Positions 48,209 to 58,440 of a stretch of 64,000 nucleotides of DNA are shown here, piece by piece (the first letter of the stretch is position 1; each line of letters opens with the position of its first letter). Position numbers and translations under genes: made by a program. Origin of the DNA: Dallia pectoralis (Eukaryota > Chordata > Actinopteri > Esociformes > Umbridae). The stretch covers positions 6,440,833 to 6,504,832 of the forward strand of contig CM055738.1 in the NCBI GenBank assembly GCA_029465975.1, in the 5' to 3' direction. The notes beneath the pieces are model-generated. The model searched no databases. It had not been told where the DNA came from and saw only the letters and a list, made by a program, of their open reading frames with translations.

Positions 48209-51200
48209 GTGGAGCAAGGTGGTTCTCTGTGATGGATCTGAAGTCGGGTTATTACCAGGTGGAAATGGTGGAAGAAGATAAACACAAAACTGCGTTCACA
48301 TGTCCATTAGGTTTCTATGAGTTCAATCGTATGCCACAAGGTGTCACCAACGCACCTAGCACCTTTCAACGCCTCATGGAGAAGTGTGTTGGTGACCTAC
48401 ATCTGAGCGAGGTTTTGGTGTTTTTGGACGACGTCATCGTCTTTTCCCAGACTCTAGAAGAGCACGAAGCAAGGCTCCTGAAGGTGCTTCATCGTCTCAA
48501 AAGCTACGGCCTAAAATTATCCCCAGAGAAGTGCCAGTTTTTCAGGTCTTCCGTGAAATACCTGGGCCATATTGTTGACGCTCAAGGAGTTCACACAGAC
48601 CCAGATAAAGTGTCAGCCCTGAGGGATTGGCCCCGCCCTGGGAACAGAGAAGAACTAAAACGTTTCCTAGGATTTTCAGGGTATTACAGAAGATTTGTGG
48701 AGGGCTATTCAAAAATTGCCAAGCCTCTCAACGCCCTCACTGCGGGGTACTATCCGCCTAAAAAGAGGGGTAGAGTTTATAAAACACTGAGACCCAACAC
48801 TGGTATAAGCCCCAGAGCACCATTTGGTTCAGAGTGGACGCCTGAGTGTGAGTCCTCTTTCAGAACACTGATTGAAAAGTTGACATCAGCCCCTGTACTC
48901 GCTTTCGCGAATCCCAAGCTCCCATATGTGTTACATACGGACGCTTGCTGTGAGGGGTTAGGAGCAGCTCTTTATCAAGACCAAGATGGAAAGCTTAGAG
49001 TAGTAGCCTATGCCAGCAGAGGCTTATCCAAGAGCGAGAAGAACTATCCTACTCACAAGCTAGAGTTTCTAGCGTTAAAGTGGGCAATTTGTGAGAAATT
49101 CTGTGACTACCTGTATGGTACAGACTTTTCAGTCCTAACAGATAACAACCCTCTTACCTATGTCCTTTCATCCGCAAAGCTCGACGCAGCCGGACACCGC
49201 TGGCTAGCGGCCCTCTCAACTTTCAGATTCAACATCAAATATCGGGCTGGACGAGCTAATGGTGATGCGGACGGATTGTCAAGGAGACCCCAAGCAGCTC
49301 CTCAAGAGGATTATGAGTACCTGCAGGAAAAAGAACGGATTAACTCAATGACAAAACGCCTTATAGAGGGGGAGATTCCATCGGATGCAGTCTCAGCTGT
49401 ATGTCAACGCCATTCAGTAACCATGCGTTTACCTGTTCTTGCTGAGTCCCTTGTTGTTGACGCCTCCTCTTTACCTGATCTATTCATTGATACTGGACAA
49501 AACACCGTACCTGGTATGACAAAAGAAAACTGGCATGAAGCGCAAATAAAGGATCCATCAATTGGGAAAGTCGTCACCTTGGTCAAAAAGAGACAAAAGC
49601 CCCACTTCAAGTCTGTGAAAGCTGAGTCACCTGAAGTCAAGTTGCTCCTTCGGGAGTGGAATAAGCTTGAGCTCATTGATGATGTACTTTATCGGAAGTG
49701 TTTTGACAGAGGAAACAAAATTCATCAGCTCGTCTTACCTGAGGAATTCAGAGAAAGAGCTCTCAAGGGTTTTCACGATGAGGTTGGTCATCTAGGGCCA
49801 GAGCGTGTGTTAAATCTTGCTCGTGCCAGATGTTACTGGCCTAAAATGAAGGAATCAGTTGAGAAGAAGTGTCACACATGCGAACGTTGTTTCAGAAGGA
49901 AAACTCCGCCACAAAGAGCAGCACCCATGGTGAACATTAGGACAACTTACCCGCTAGAGCTTGTTTGCATGGACTACTTGTCCCTTGAACCCGACAACCG
50001 TGACACCAGAAATATACTAGTCATCACTGACCATTTCACCCGCTTCGCGGTGGCTGTGCCAACAAAAGACCAGAAGGCCAGAACTGTCGCTAAAGCTCTC
50101 TGGGAAAACTTCTTGGTCTACTATGGGTTCCCTAGTCGCCTTCATAGTGATCAGGGACGTGACTTTGAATCCCACACAATCAAGGAGCTGTGTTCACTGA
50201 TAGGGGCTGAGAAAGTGCGCACCACCCCATACCATCCTCAAGGGAATCCTGTGGAGCGTTTTAACAGGACCCTTATCAGCATGCTTGGTACCCTCGACGA
50301 GGAGGACAAACATCACTGGCGGGACTTTGTGAGGCCTGTTGTACATGCGTACAACTGCACCAGGAATGATGCAACCGGTTACTCACCGTATGAGCTGATG
50401 TTCGGCAGGCAGCCGATGTTGCCAGTTGACCTCATACTTGGCTTGAAACCTCCAACTGAGACTCATACAACTCACTCAGAATATGTCCAAAACTTGCGCC
50501 AGAGACTCAAAGAAAGCTATGCACTGGCTGCAGAGAACTCCAAAAAGTCTGGAGAAAGAAATAAGCACAGATTTGATGCCAAAGTGAAAACTGCTGAATT
50601 AGAAGAAGGGGGCCGTGTCTTGGTGAAGAATGTCAACATCCGTGGCAAACACAAGTTAGCCGATAAATGGAAAAGGCCCATCCACATTGTTGTGAAGCGG
50701 ATTGACGGTGGTCCTGTGTATGTAGTCAAGCCAGAAGCAGGAAATGGCCCTCGGCGTACACTTCATAGGGACTTACTTTTACCATGTGGATTTCTGCCAG
50801 TTGATATTACTCCTGATTCAGTGCCGCACCAAAGCAAACCAACTCAATTGCGCCTGAGGAGTAGACAAAACCAGGAGGGGGAATGTGAGTATTCGGACAG
50901 AGAAGAAGAGGATGATGGCTACTATGTGAATGAACCTCCACAGTTCACCACATGGGGACCCTATGTGCAAGAGTTCGAAGTTATCCCCGTCAGTGGCTCT
51001 GAGTCTTCTCTGAACCCCAGGGCTCCTGAGTTCAAATGTCCAGAACCCCAACTAACTCATGATCACTCAGTTGCACCTCTTGATACAAATGCAGCTGTCC
51101 ATCAATTCTCAACCCAAAGTGACCATGTCGTCATAGACATTCCAGAGAGTGAAATATCGCAAAGTGCAGTGGTCACAGACCCAACACCAGCTCACGACTC

Positions 51201-51237
51201 AGACCAGGCTCAGAGCAGTTCCTCTTTAAACCCTTAA
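48106..51237 (+). pseudogene. pol: pol, second part: reverse transcriptase, RNase H, integrase
   Basis: About 1,040 uninterrupted codons. Reverse transcriptase: RLCIDYRKLN, MDLKSGYYQVEM, the FNRMPQGVTNAPSTFQRLM block and the catalytic F-L-D-D (48421-48432). RNase H: LHTDACCEGLGAALYQ, HKLEFLALKWA and TDNNPL (Asp codon 49141-49143). Integrase: an HHCC zinc finger (H-x4-H from 49774, then C-H-T-C and C near 49870) and the core with Asp at 49972 (CMDYL), Asp at 50149 (HSDQG) and Glu at 50254 (PVERFNRTL). A basic C-terminal module, GKHKLADKWKRPIHIVVK, takes the place of GPY/F, followed by a long acidic and Ser/Pro-rich tail. The second Asp and the Glu are separated by 34 residues instead of the usual 35. 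The frame stops at TAA 51235-51237. Confidence 0.93.
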
Positions 51238-51420
51238 AAGCACTCAGATATGACTTGTGGGGAAGAGCAAGGTGAGGCCAGACGTTCACAAAGAGAAAGA
51301 CATCCCCCACCCAAGTTCACCTATGAAGAGCTAGGGAAACCCCTAATCCTTGCCCTTAGTCAGTTTTTTGGGAGACTCCAAGATATTATTCCTGACCACC
51401 AGATACCTTGTCAGATTTAA
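51238..51420 (+). pseudogene. pol: pol C-terminal tail beyond an in-frame stop
   Basis: In the same frame as the upstream pol, after the single TAA at 51235, 60 further codons run open to a TAA at 51418-51420. They encode a protein-like tail with RRSQRERHPPPKFTYEELGK and ALSQFF, a basic-Pro motif plus YEELG that resembles the usual Pol C-terminus of this type of element. The 51235 stop is therefore probably a nonsense mutation and 51420 the original end. Confidence 0.7.
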
Positions 51421-51446
51421 CACACATGCAGGGACTCATGTGTTTT

Positions 51447-51458
51447 AGAGGGGGAGGG
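51447..51458 (+). promoter_or_regulatory. Polypurine tract
   Basis: AGAGGGGGAGGG ends exactly at the base before the 3' LTR, the expected primer for plus-strand DNA synthesis. Confidence 0.9.
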
Positions 51459-52348
51459 TGTAACCCTGTCAATTTTGCCCCAATAAAGTCCTGAAGTTAT
51501 CTTTAATGCAAGCATTTAAATAAGGTGCAATGTCTAGTTCGCCACTAGGTGGCAGTGCACTATGAAACGTTCTTCTTCTGCTGTTCTGGAAAAATCGGTC
51601 TTTTTTCCTGGAAAAGTCTGCAGAGAAACGGGAGATAGAGCAGTAGTAAATATTAAGATTTAAATAGATTTATAAACTAAATATAACCTCAAGGTTGAAT
51701 TAAATTAGAATTAGAAGACACCCGTTGAAACCAAAGTTATCTCGTGGATTACAGTGGACTGAAAGGAAAAAAACAGTCTGGCTATCTACAATAGCAGTGT
51801 ATGTTACCCCACAGGCTGTTTTTTTTCCCGGAGGCTTCTTCTGGTCTCGGATCCCCGGTGTTCTTTCCACTACAGCTGGATTCCTCTCTGCTCGCCCTGG
51901 TTCCCTGGTCCACTGCCTCATCTAACAGCGCTGCAACGGTTCCGTTGGGTGGTAGACATGGACGCTAAGTATTGAAGGGGTGGTTGGACAGTTATAATAT
52001 CTGAGTGCACTCAGGGGTAACTAGTTTATTTTGAGAGGTTTCTTTTTTTTTTGTTTTGTTTCATGAGATCTCGTAAGTTGTAGCCGATTTGTTAACATTG
52101 ATGGTACTACTGCTGTGTGAACTGAACTGAATATTGTACCTTGGTTGAGAAAATAAGGAAAATAGATGGAATAATAATTGCATTTAAACTTTATTCTGTT
52201 GTCTTGTGCTTCCTTTGGAGTGGAGTCTATGAGTCCTCTGACCATATGATTAGTACATAACCAATCTCCTCATCGAATCTAGATTTAGATAACTCCTACA
52301 ATAGATTATCAGCCTGCCTATAAGCAGAACTACCACCGTAGGGTTACA
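51459..52348 (+). repeat. 3' LTR (890 bp)
   Basis: Same 9-bp terminal inverted repeat as the 5' LTR. One substitution and a 7-bp deletion distinguish it. Confidence 0.96.
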
Positions 52349-52515
52349 CAAGTATAACTCAACCAGGTATCACTCAACCAGGTATCACTTAACCAGGATC
52401 AGTAAACCAAGTATCACTCAATCAAGTATCACTGAACCAGATATCACTGAACCAGGAATCAGTAAACCAAGTAACACTCAACCAGGTATCAATGAACCAG
52501 GTATCACTGAACACG
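52349..52515. repeat. 15-bp minisatellite, right part (~11 degenerate copies)
   Basis: Resumes the AACCAGGTATCACTC array after the retrotransposon, beginning with the right target-site copy CAAG. The units are more degenerate (AACCAAGTATC, AATCAAGTATC, AACCAGGATC) than those left of the insertion, so this was probably an old edge of the array. Confidence 0.93.
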
Positions 52516-53754
52516 TGCCGGCACGTACACGCATTGAGGAGTCTGCATTATCTGGCCAACAACTGCATCTGGGCTCGCAGGTGCTTGACTTTCCGCAAAA
52601 AGTTGCTCAAATGTGCAAAAAAACCCAGCCAGCCTTGTCTTTCATCCTACCGATTCACCCCAGTCAGGTAAACAATTAGCTTCCCCTCTAGCGGGACTTC
52701 TGGGCTCGACCTGGATTTGAACCCCTGGCTGTCTGTGACGTCGAAAGATAAATGTTCGGACAGAACTCGAGCAGTGTTAAGATATTTTTCAATTCCAGGA
52801 TAAAATACCAGTCAGACTTAATGTTCTCAGGTAGGTATCTGTCCTGCATTTCGATTTACCATAACCATATATTTTACCCTGGAACCATAATCAGATATTA
52901 ATATCTTTGGTGTAGTCTTTGGATGTTAATTTCTGGAGGATGCCTTTGTAGTCCCATTGGGGTGTAGCGTAATTGTAAAACTTTGAATCCCTTAAGGCTT
53001 TTTGTTGGCATTTGGCTTAGTCTCTCATACATATTAAATAGGCTATTTTTTTTAATTTTTTATTTATAGTTATAAGGTTTTTTTTATAAGTTTTGTTTTG
53101 ACAATTTTACTGTACCTGTCTGCTGAACGTGTTGTTTCCAGCGATTCATGTGTTTATCTCTCCCTCATTTATCTAAAGCGAAACCAAACTTAAGTCAAAG
53201 ACACGAACGCTCATCTTGTGTTGTCATGAATGATTTAATCAATAAGATTTGCCAACACACCTTCTTTCTGTCTATTTGGTCTGCTGTCGTGTTCGTGCAG
53301 AAGGCTACCGGCATTTCAGGAGTTAACCAGCTTTTCTCCTCTCCTTTGGAGGTGGCCACAAGATTACAGAGTCATGACTAACAGACACATAAATCAGGAA
53401 AGCATAATACAGGGGGGGAAAAGCAATGAGCCCCAGTAATAAATCATTAGTCTCATCACGCGCACACAGAAATTACATTCGTTATGTTATGTTTACGGGA
53501 TACATTAAATTATTTATCTCAAACGGGTCAACACAGTGAATGTCAATGGAAAGCTTCGACCCTTCGTCGGCTGTGAGCGTGCACAATTCATTTATTTTGC
53601 TTCAGAGCTCGGAGGACAATTTTAGATGCCGGCAATCTTGGTCTTGGGTGACTGAAAACTTCCCGGTGAGGCCGATTGGATGTTTGACACGGTTACATAG
53701 ACACGTATGACCAGTCCTCTGGGTCAAAGGCTTAATGTGTCTGTGTGTTGGCTG
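52516..53754. other. Unique non-coding DNA, possible conserved element ~53350-53660
   Basis: A lone reverse-strand box-B-like match (GGTTCAAATCC on the minus strand, 52713-52723) lacks a box A. 53350-53660 is repeat-free with CpGs and homeodomain-like cores (AATAAATCATTAGTC, TACATTAAATTATTTATC). No gene recognised. Confidence 0.35.
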
Positions 53755-54481
53755 GTACCCTGTCTACCAGTATCTAGTGTGTGTGTGTTAGCTGAGTGAT
53801 ATCAGTGTGTTGGTACCCTGTCTCTCAGTATCTAGTCTGTGTGTGTTAGCTGAGTGATATCAGTGTGTTGGTACCCTGTATCCCAGTATCTAGTGTGTGT
53901 GTGTTAGGTGAGTGATATCAGTGTGTTGGTACCCTGTCTCTCAGTATCTAGTGTGTGTGTGTGTGTTAGCTGAGTGATATCAGTGTGTTGGTACCCTGTC
54001 TCCCAGTATCTAGTCTGTGTGTGTTAGCTGAGTGATATCAGTGTGTTGGTACCCTGTCTCCCAGTATCTAGTCTGTGTGTGTTAGGTGAGTGATATCAGT
54101 GTGTTGGTACCCTGTCTCTCAGTATCTAGTCTGTGTGTGTTAGGTGAGTGATATCAGTGTGTTGGTACCCTGTCTCCCAGTATCTAGTCTGTGTGTGTTA
54201 GCTGAGTGATATCAGTGTGTTGGTACCCTGTATCCCAGTATCTAGTCTGTGTGTGTGTTAGGTGAGTGATATCAGTGTGTTGGTACCCTGTCTCCCAGTA
54301 TCTAGTCTGTGTGTGTTAGGTGAGTGATATCAGTGTGTTGGTACCCTGTCTCCCAGTATCTAGTCTGTGTGTGTTAGCTGAGTGATATCAGTGTGTTGGT
54401 ACCCTGTCTCCCAGTATCTAGTCTGTGTGTGTTAGCTGAGTGATATCAGTGTGTTGGTACCCTGTCTCCCAGTATCTAGTG
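53755..54481. repeat. ~58-bp minisatellite, ~12 copies with internal (TG)n slippage
   Basis: Unit GGTACCCTGTCTCCCAGTAT, CTAGTCTGTGTGTGTTAGCT, GAGTGATATCAGTGTGTT. Copies vary at a few fixed sites (CTGTCTC / CTGTATC, CAG / TCAG, TAGCTG / TAGGTG, TAGTCTG / TAGTGTG) and in the length of the inner TG run, so the unit changes by both unit exchange and slippage. Confidence 0.97.
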
Positions 54482-54986
54482 TATGCCCAGATCATTTACT
54501 CAGGTAGCATAACGTTGCTCGAACAACAACAAAATCTTCATCCAAGACGAGGGCCTTTAAAATAAATTCCTCTCCCTGCTCTTTGCTCCCGCTGAAAGTA
54601 AGATATCCCTGAAGAAACACTGACACAAACTTAGTTGATAATAACTGACGGTATGGAACTCCTCCGCTGTTTCCCAGCAACAGCCGACTATGTTTCCCTC
54701 AGGTCTAAAACAGCACCCACCCTCCTGTCATATATCCTGCTCTCTGTGTCCTTACAGGGACCACAAATCTCTGGGAGGCCATTTGGAAAACACCAGGAGG
54801 GCGGTGACAATGCAAGGTAAATAATTAATTTTGCTAACCTTTCTGGAGGCAGTGGGTGGTGATTCAACAGTAATAACCGCACTGTGTTCGGTCAGAGGAG
54901 ACGCTCAATCATTTTACTCTTACGCTCAAAGTATAACGGTATTAACGCTTGTGGGATGTCTGGGAAGTCTTGGTTAACTATTTCAG
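54482..54986. other. Unique non-coding DNA
   Basis: Short frames on both strands with no domain. Nothing recognised. Confidence 0.4.
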
Positions 54987-55303
54987 ATGGTCACGGGTAA
55001 AGGGGTCACGGGTAATGGTGTCACGGGGGTCACGGCGGTCACGGGTAACGGTGTCATGGGTAACGGTGTCATGGGTAAAGGGGTCACGGGTAAAGGGGTC
55101 ACGGGTAATGGTGTCATGGGTAAAGTGGTCACGGGTAATGGGGTCACGTGTAAAGGTGTCGCGGGTAAAGGGTTCACGGGTAAAGGGTTCACGGGTAAAG
55201 GTGTCACGGTTAAAGGGGTCACGAGTAAAGTGGTCACTGGTAAAGAGGTCACTGGTAAAGGGGTCACGGGTAAAGGGGTCACGGGTAAAGGTGTAACGGG
55301 TAA
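54987..55303. repeat. 15-bp G-rich minisatellite, ~21 copies
   Basis: GGTCACGGGTAAAGG-type units with variants (AATGG, AACGG, CATGG). The plus strand has G-runs of three to four separated by 4-nt loops (GGGTAAAGGGGTCACGGGTA), which fits the G3+N1-7 quadruplex rule repeatedly. The period of 15 keeps frames open on both strands; these are not proteins. Confidence 0.97.
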
Positions 55304-55385
55304 AGGCAAAGGTTTAAGGCAACTGGTGAGAAAAGGGTTTCAAGTTGTAGGGTTTTTTGTAGTTCCTTCCAGTTGGCTAAAAACT
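55304..55385 (+). mobile_element. Retroposon fragment that seeds the next array
   Basis: AGGGTTTTTTGTAGTTCCTT, CCAGT and AAACTGGAAGGA match, in order, 58260-58310 of the dispersed retroposon at 57763-58331 (AGGGTCTTTTGTAGTTCGTT, CCAGT, AAACTGGAAGGA). The adjoining minisatellite amplifies the end of this segment. Confidence 0.6.
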
Positions 55386-55825
55386 GGAAGGATTGGCGGC
55401 CGGAAAAAAACTGGAAGGATTGGCAGCTGGAAACAAACTGGAAGGATTGGCGGCCGGAAAAAAACTGGAAGGAATGGCGGCCGAAAAAAAATGGAACGAA
55501 TGGCGGCCGAAAAAAACTGGAAGGATTGGCGGCCAGAAAAAAACTGGAAGGATTGGCGGCCGGGAAAAAACTGGAAGGATTGGCGGCTGGAAAAAAACCT
55601 GAAGGATTGGCGGCCGGGAAAAAACTGGAAGGAATGGCAGCTGGAAAAAAACTGGAAGGATTGGCGGCCGGAAAAAAACTGGAAGGATTGGCGGCCGGAA
55701 AAAAACTGGAAGGATTGGCGGCCGGAAAAAACTGGAAGGATTGGCGGCCGGAAAAAAACTGGAAGGAATGGCGGCCGGAAAAAACTGGAAGGATTGGCAG
55801 CTGGAAAAAAACTGGAAGGATTGCA
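55386..55825. repeat. 27-bp minisatellite derived from the retroposon fragment, ~16 copies
   Basis: Unit AAACTGGAAGGATTGGCGGC, CGGAAAA. The poly-A part varies from five to eight A and a few units have AATGG or CAGCTGG variants. The AAACTGGAAGGA core is the same as in the dispersed retroposon. Confidence 0.97.
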
Positions 55826-56584
55826 CTTTGTTTTATCAGAGTTTAGTTATAACTAGGTTTCTGAAGGAATGCTGAATGGCATTAAAACTCTCCTGGAGAT
55901 TCATGTACGGCATGTCTCAGTTAGCACTGAAAATACTTTGAGAAGGTTTTTCATGACATGGGGCAACATATTGAAACAAAACAAGGTACACATCTTTCAG
56001 GGACTCATTATAAACACAGCTAGTTATAAAATACATGGTACACATCTTTCAGGGACTCATTATGGCTCAACAGTGTCACTTTTGAAAGGGGGGTCAGGGC
56101 CTTTTCTGCCCAGGGCCTGGCCGACTAGCGCTCAGTTAACAATGGATTCAATATTTTATTAATGGCTTAAAAAAGAAATGGAGGCATGGAGAATTGTCAA
56201 TTCAATTAATTATGTTAGAATATTACTTTTTGTACGCTAAATCTTCCCAGTCGATGAAACAGACTGAAAATCCACATGGACAGCACTCTAACTGGAAATG
56301 TACAAGTGGAAATAAGATTAATTATCCTCATGTCATCGCGTACTAATAACTTGATATGATATGACGTGATATTTAACTAATACTAGCGAGCTAAGCTACA
56401 CCTGACAGCTGTCATCCCTCCATCAAGCATTTCAGAATTTCTGTTTTAGGTTTTTAGGAATTTCTGACTCTATTGGGCTGGTCAAAATGTCTTACATGTA
56501 AAACGTACGCACGCCTTCTTCTTTGAATACCAATGGGTGTTTATACTATGTCATCCAAAGAACAATGGTTTGTCTGTGTAGGTA
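55826..56584. other. Unique non-coding DNA with a small duplication
   Basis: ATCTTTCAGGGACTCATTAT occurs twice (about 55991 and 56045), each preceded by a GTACAC. No gene recognised. Confidence 0.45.
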
Positions 56585-56910
56585 CTGTCTGGGGTATTGT
56601 CTGGGGTATTGTCTGGGGTATTATCTGGTGTCTTGTCTGGGGTATTGTCTGGGGTATTGTCTGGGGTATTGTCTGGGGTATTGTCTGGTGTATTATCTGG
56701 GGTATTGTCCGGGGTATTGCCTGAGGTATTGTCTGAGGTATTGTCTGGGGTATTGTCTGGGGTATTATCTGGGGTATTGTCTGAGGTATTGTCTGGGGTA
56801 TTGTCTGGGGTATTGTCTGGGGTATTATCTGGGCTATTATCTGGGGTATTGTCTGGGGTATTGTCTGGGGTATTGTCAGGGGTATTGTCTGTGGTATTGT
56901 CTGGGGTAAA
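56585..56910. repeat. 12-bp minisatellite, ~27 copies
   Basis: GTCTGGGGTATT units with scattered variants (GTCTGAGG, ATCTGGGG, GTCCGGGG). The period of 12 keeps four frames open, giving low-complexity peptides. Confidence 0.97.
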
Positions 56911-57365
56911 TAGACGACAGTCCAAGGTAAGTAGAACTAACTGAGTACACAATATCACAGTTGACTGCAGGTAACTTCACATTCACGGCAGTTTTTTTTC
57001 AATTACAATCTTTTTGTAACCGCATGAGTTGGTTCTTTCTACAGGTCAGTTATCAACAAAAAGATTCTCAGAGATATGCTTCATTAGCTAATTAATCTTG
57101 AATCTTTCACTTCTTTCGGGGCCGTATCTCCCATTTCCATCACCATCTCATTAGAGAGACCTCAAGAGACCAGTGCTAATAGCCACTTTAAGCTATTAAA
57201 GACCCATATCAGCCAAATGGGTCTTGGCGTGTTGACGTCTCTATATTCACATAGGCTTTTATCTGAATCGCCACAGAGCCTCAAAAGGACCTGGGCAGTA
57301 GGTTTAATGAATGAGTCCTCCGCTTCACTTCAGCAGGCCGACTCAAAGAAAATAGCTACAGCACT
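56911..57365. other. Unique non-coding DNA
   Basis: Nothing recognised on either strand. Confidence 0.4.
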
Positions 57366-57460
57366 TACAGTGCCTCTCAAGTGTATTCACCCTCCTGGAT
57401 GTGTGTCGCAACACAGACTCCAGTTTGATGCAATTAGGAGTTCGATGCAAAATAATTGTC
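57366..57460 (+). mobile_element. Tc1-like terminal fragment
   Basis: TACAGTGCCTCTCAAGTGTA then TTCACCCTCCTGGA resembles the CAGTGCC-TTG-AAGTATTCACCCCC terminal repeats of a fish Tc1 family. It begins at a TA. No transposase and no second end. Confidence 0.5.
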
Positions 57461-57725
57461 AGGTCCCGAGGACAGGAAGACCTCTAGGCATCTCTATGGT
57501 GGCCTGGAGGTCCTAACAGGGCAGGGCCGCAGGTATCCCTCTAGGCATCTCTGGGTAGTTCCTAATTAGAAGCAGAGGTTCTATGTTGTGTTTTATGTCA
57601 TTAGTCGCTGCCGCTTTGTTTGTTATTTTGTGTAAGTTAGTTTAATTAAAAAATGTAATGTTCCATTCAACTCGTCGACTGTGTCCTAACTCAACCCTCA
57701 ACCATGACAATAGTCCATAATGTCT
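57461..57725. other. Unique non-coding DNA with a CCTCTAGGCATCTCT doublet
   Basis: CCTCTAGGCATCTCT occurs at about 57480 and 57539. Otherwise nothing recognised. Confidence 0.4.
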
Positions 57726-58440
57726 ATTATGGAGCAGTTAGTAGCTCAGTGGTAGAGTTGCATGCTTTGTTTTTTTGTTTCTTTTTTTTAACCTTTATTT
57801 TGAAATGGCAACCTGGCCAAGAAAAAAGTTAAGGTGCAAGACAGACAGTTACACATGAATTACACAGATTATACAATAATTGCACAGGGGGATAAAATAA
57901 TGAAAAATATGCATCTAAATATACATAAAGTAAATAAAAATTAATTACAGGAAAAAGGGCAGCAGCGTAAACAGTGTACAAATTATTGCGATATGATCGG
58001 TAAAAGAGGTAGATTAAATTGACGAGCAAAAGAGCAAGGCAACTAACACTGGACATAATGTGCAAGTAAATGTAGAGCAAATGGCCTACGACAAATACAG
58101 TTTTATACAGTGGTAGCAGAGGTATCAAGGGGACAGACCAAGGCACTGGGGCAGGCAAAGTAAATCTGAAATGGTGGGGGGTCAGCAAGTGCAATGAGTA
58201 GGCAGTAGCTTTGACAGTCGTGCTTTAAAGGAGGTGAGTGGAATGATGTTTTCCAGTTTTAGGGTCTTTTGTAGTTCGTTCCAGTCACATGCTGCTGCAA
58301 ACTGGAAGGAGCTACGGCAGAAGGAGGTGTTTGCTTTTGTTTGTATGACGTCCTGGGTTCGAATCCCAGCTGCTCCCCAGGTTGCTGTTGCAAATGAGAA
58401 CTTGTTCTCAATCTGCCTTTTAAAATATAAAAGTGTAAAA
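57726..58440 (+). mobile_element. tRNA-derived SINE split by a retroposon
   Basis: Left half: TAGCTCAGTGGTAG (57732-57745), a perfect tRNA-type RNA polymerase III box A. Right half: GGGTTCGAATCCC (58355-58367), a perfect box B, followed by CAGCTGCTCC closing the acceptor-like stem (GGAGCAG at 57731 upstream). Omitting the insert, A and B boxes are about 44 nt apart, as in a tRNA. The SINE body then continues through CAAATGAGAACTTGTTCTCA to an A-rich tail at about 58420-58440. Confidence 0.8.
57763..58331 (-). mobile_element. Poly(A)-tailed retroposon inserted in the SINE
   Basis: On the minus strand this ~570-bp element ends with AATAAAGGTTAAAAAAAAAG and more A/T. TGCTTTGTTT (57753-57762) and TGCTTTTGTTT (58332-58342) are near-identical flanking direct repeats, consistent with a retrotransposition target duplication. 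There is no long frame. Fragments of the same family lie at 15805-15960 and 55304-55385. Confidence 0.75.

Larger units (their letters stand above)
44245..52348 (+). mobile_element. Ty3/gypsy LTR retrotransposon with PNMA-type Gag, nearly full length
   Basis: Complete structure of 8104 bp: 5' LTR, tRNA primer-binding site, gag, pol (protease, reverse transcriptase, RNase H, integrase in that order), polypurine tract and 3' LTR. Integrase downstream of RNase H places it with Ty3/gypsy rather than Copia. Only about 220 nt lie between the pol stop and the 3' LTR, so there is no envelope gene. A 4-bp target duplication CAAG (44241-44244 and 52349-52352) lies in a 15-bp minisatellite. LTRs differ by one substitution and one 7-bp indel, so insertion is very recent. 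The coding region nevertheless has three single-base frameshifts and one in-frame stop. Confidence 0.96.

Noticed and set aside
51238..51458. Envelope gene between pol and the 3' LTR
   Set aside because: Only about 220 nt, fully accounted for by the Pol tail and polypurine tract; no signal peptide or membrane segment.
52700..52730. Minus-strand box-B-like GGTTCAAATCC
   Set aside because: No box A and no tRNA-like folding visible.
54949..55856. 289-codon and neighbouring frames rich in Gly/Lys/Val or Trp/Arg
   Set aside because: They span two minisatellites of 15 and 27 bp; composition follows the repeat unit in every frame.
56523..56958. Leu/Gly/Tyr, Ser/Gly/Val and Asp/Asn/Thr/Pro repeat frames
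   Set aside because: Four open frames over one 12-bp array, typical of tandem DNA, not of a protein.
57732..58367. tRNA gene
   Set aside because: A and B boxes are separated by a 570-bp retroposon and followed by a SINE body and A-rich tail; it is a split SINE.
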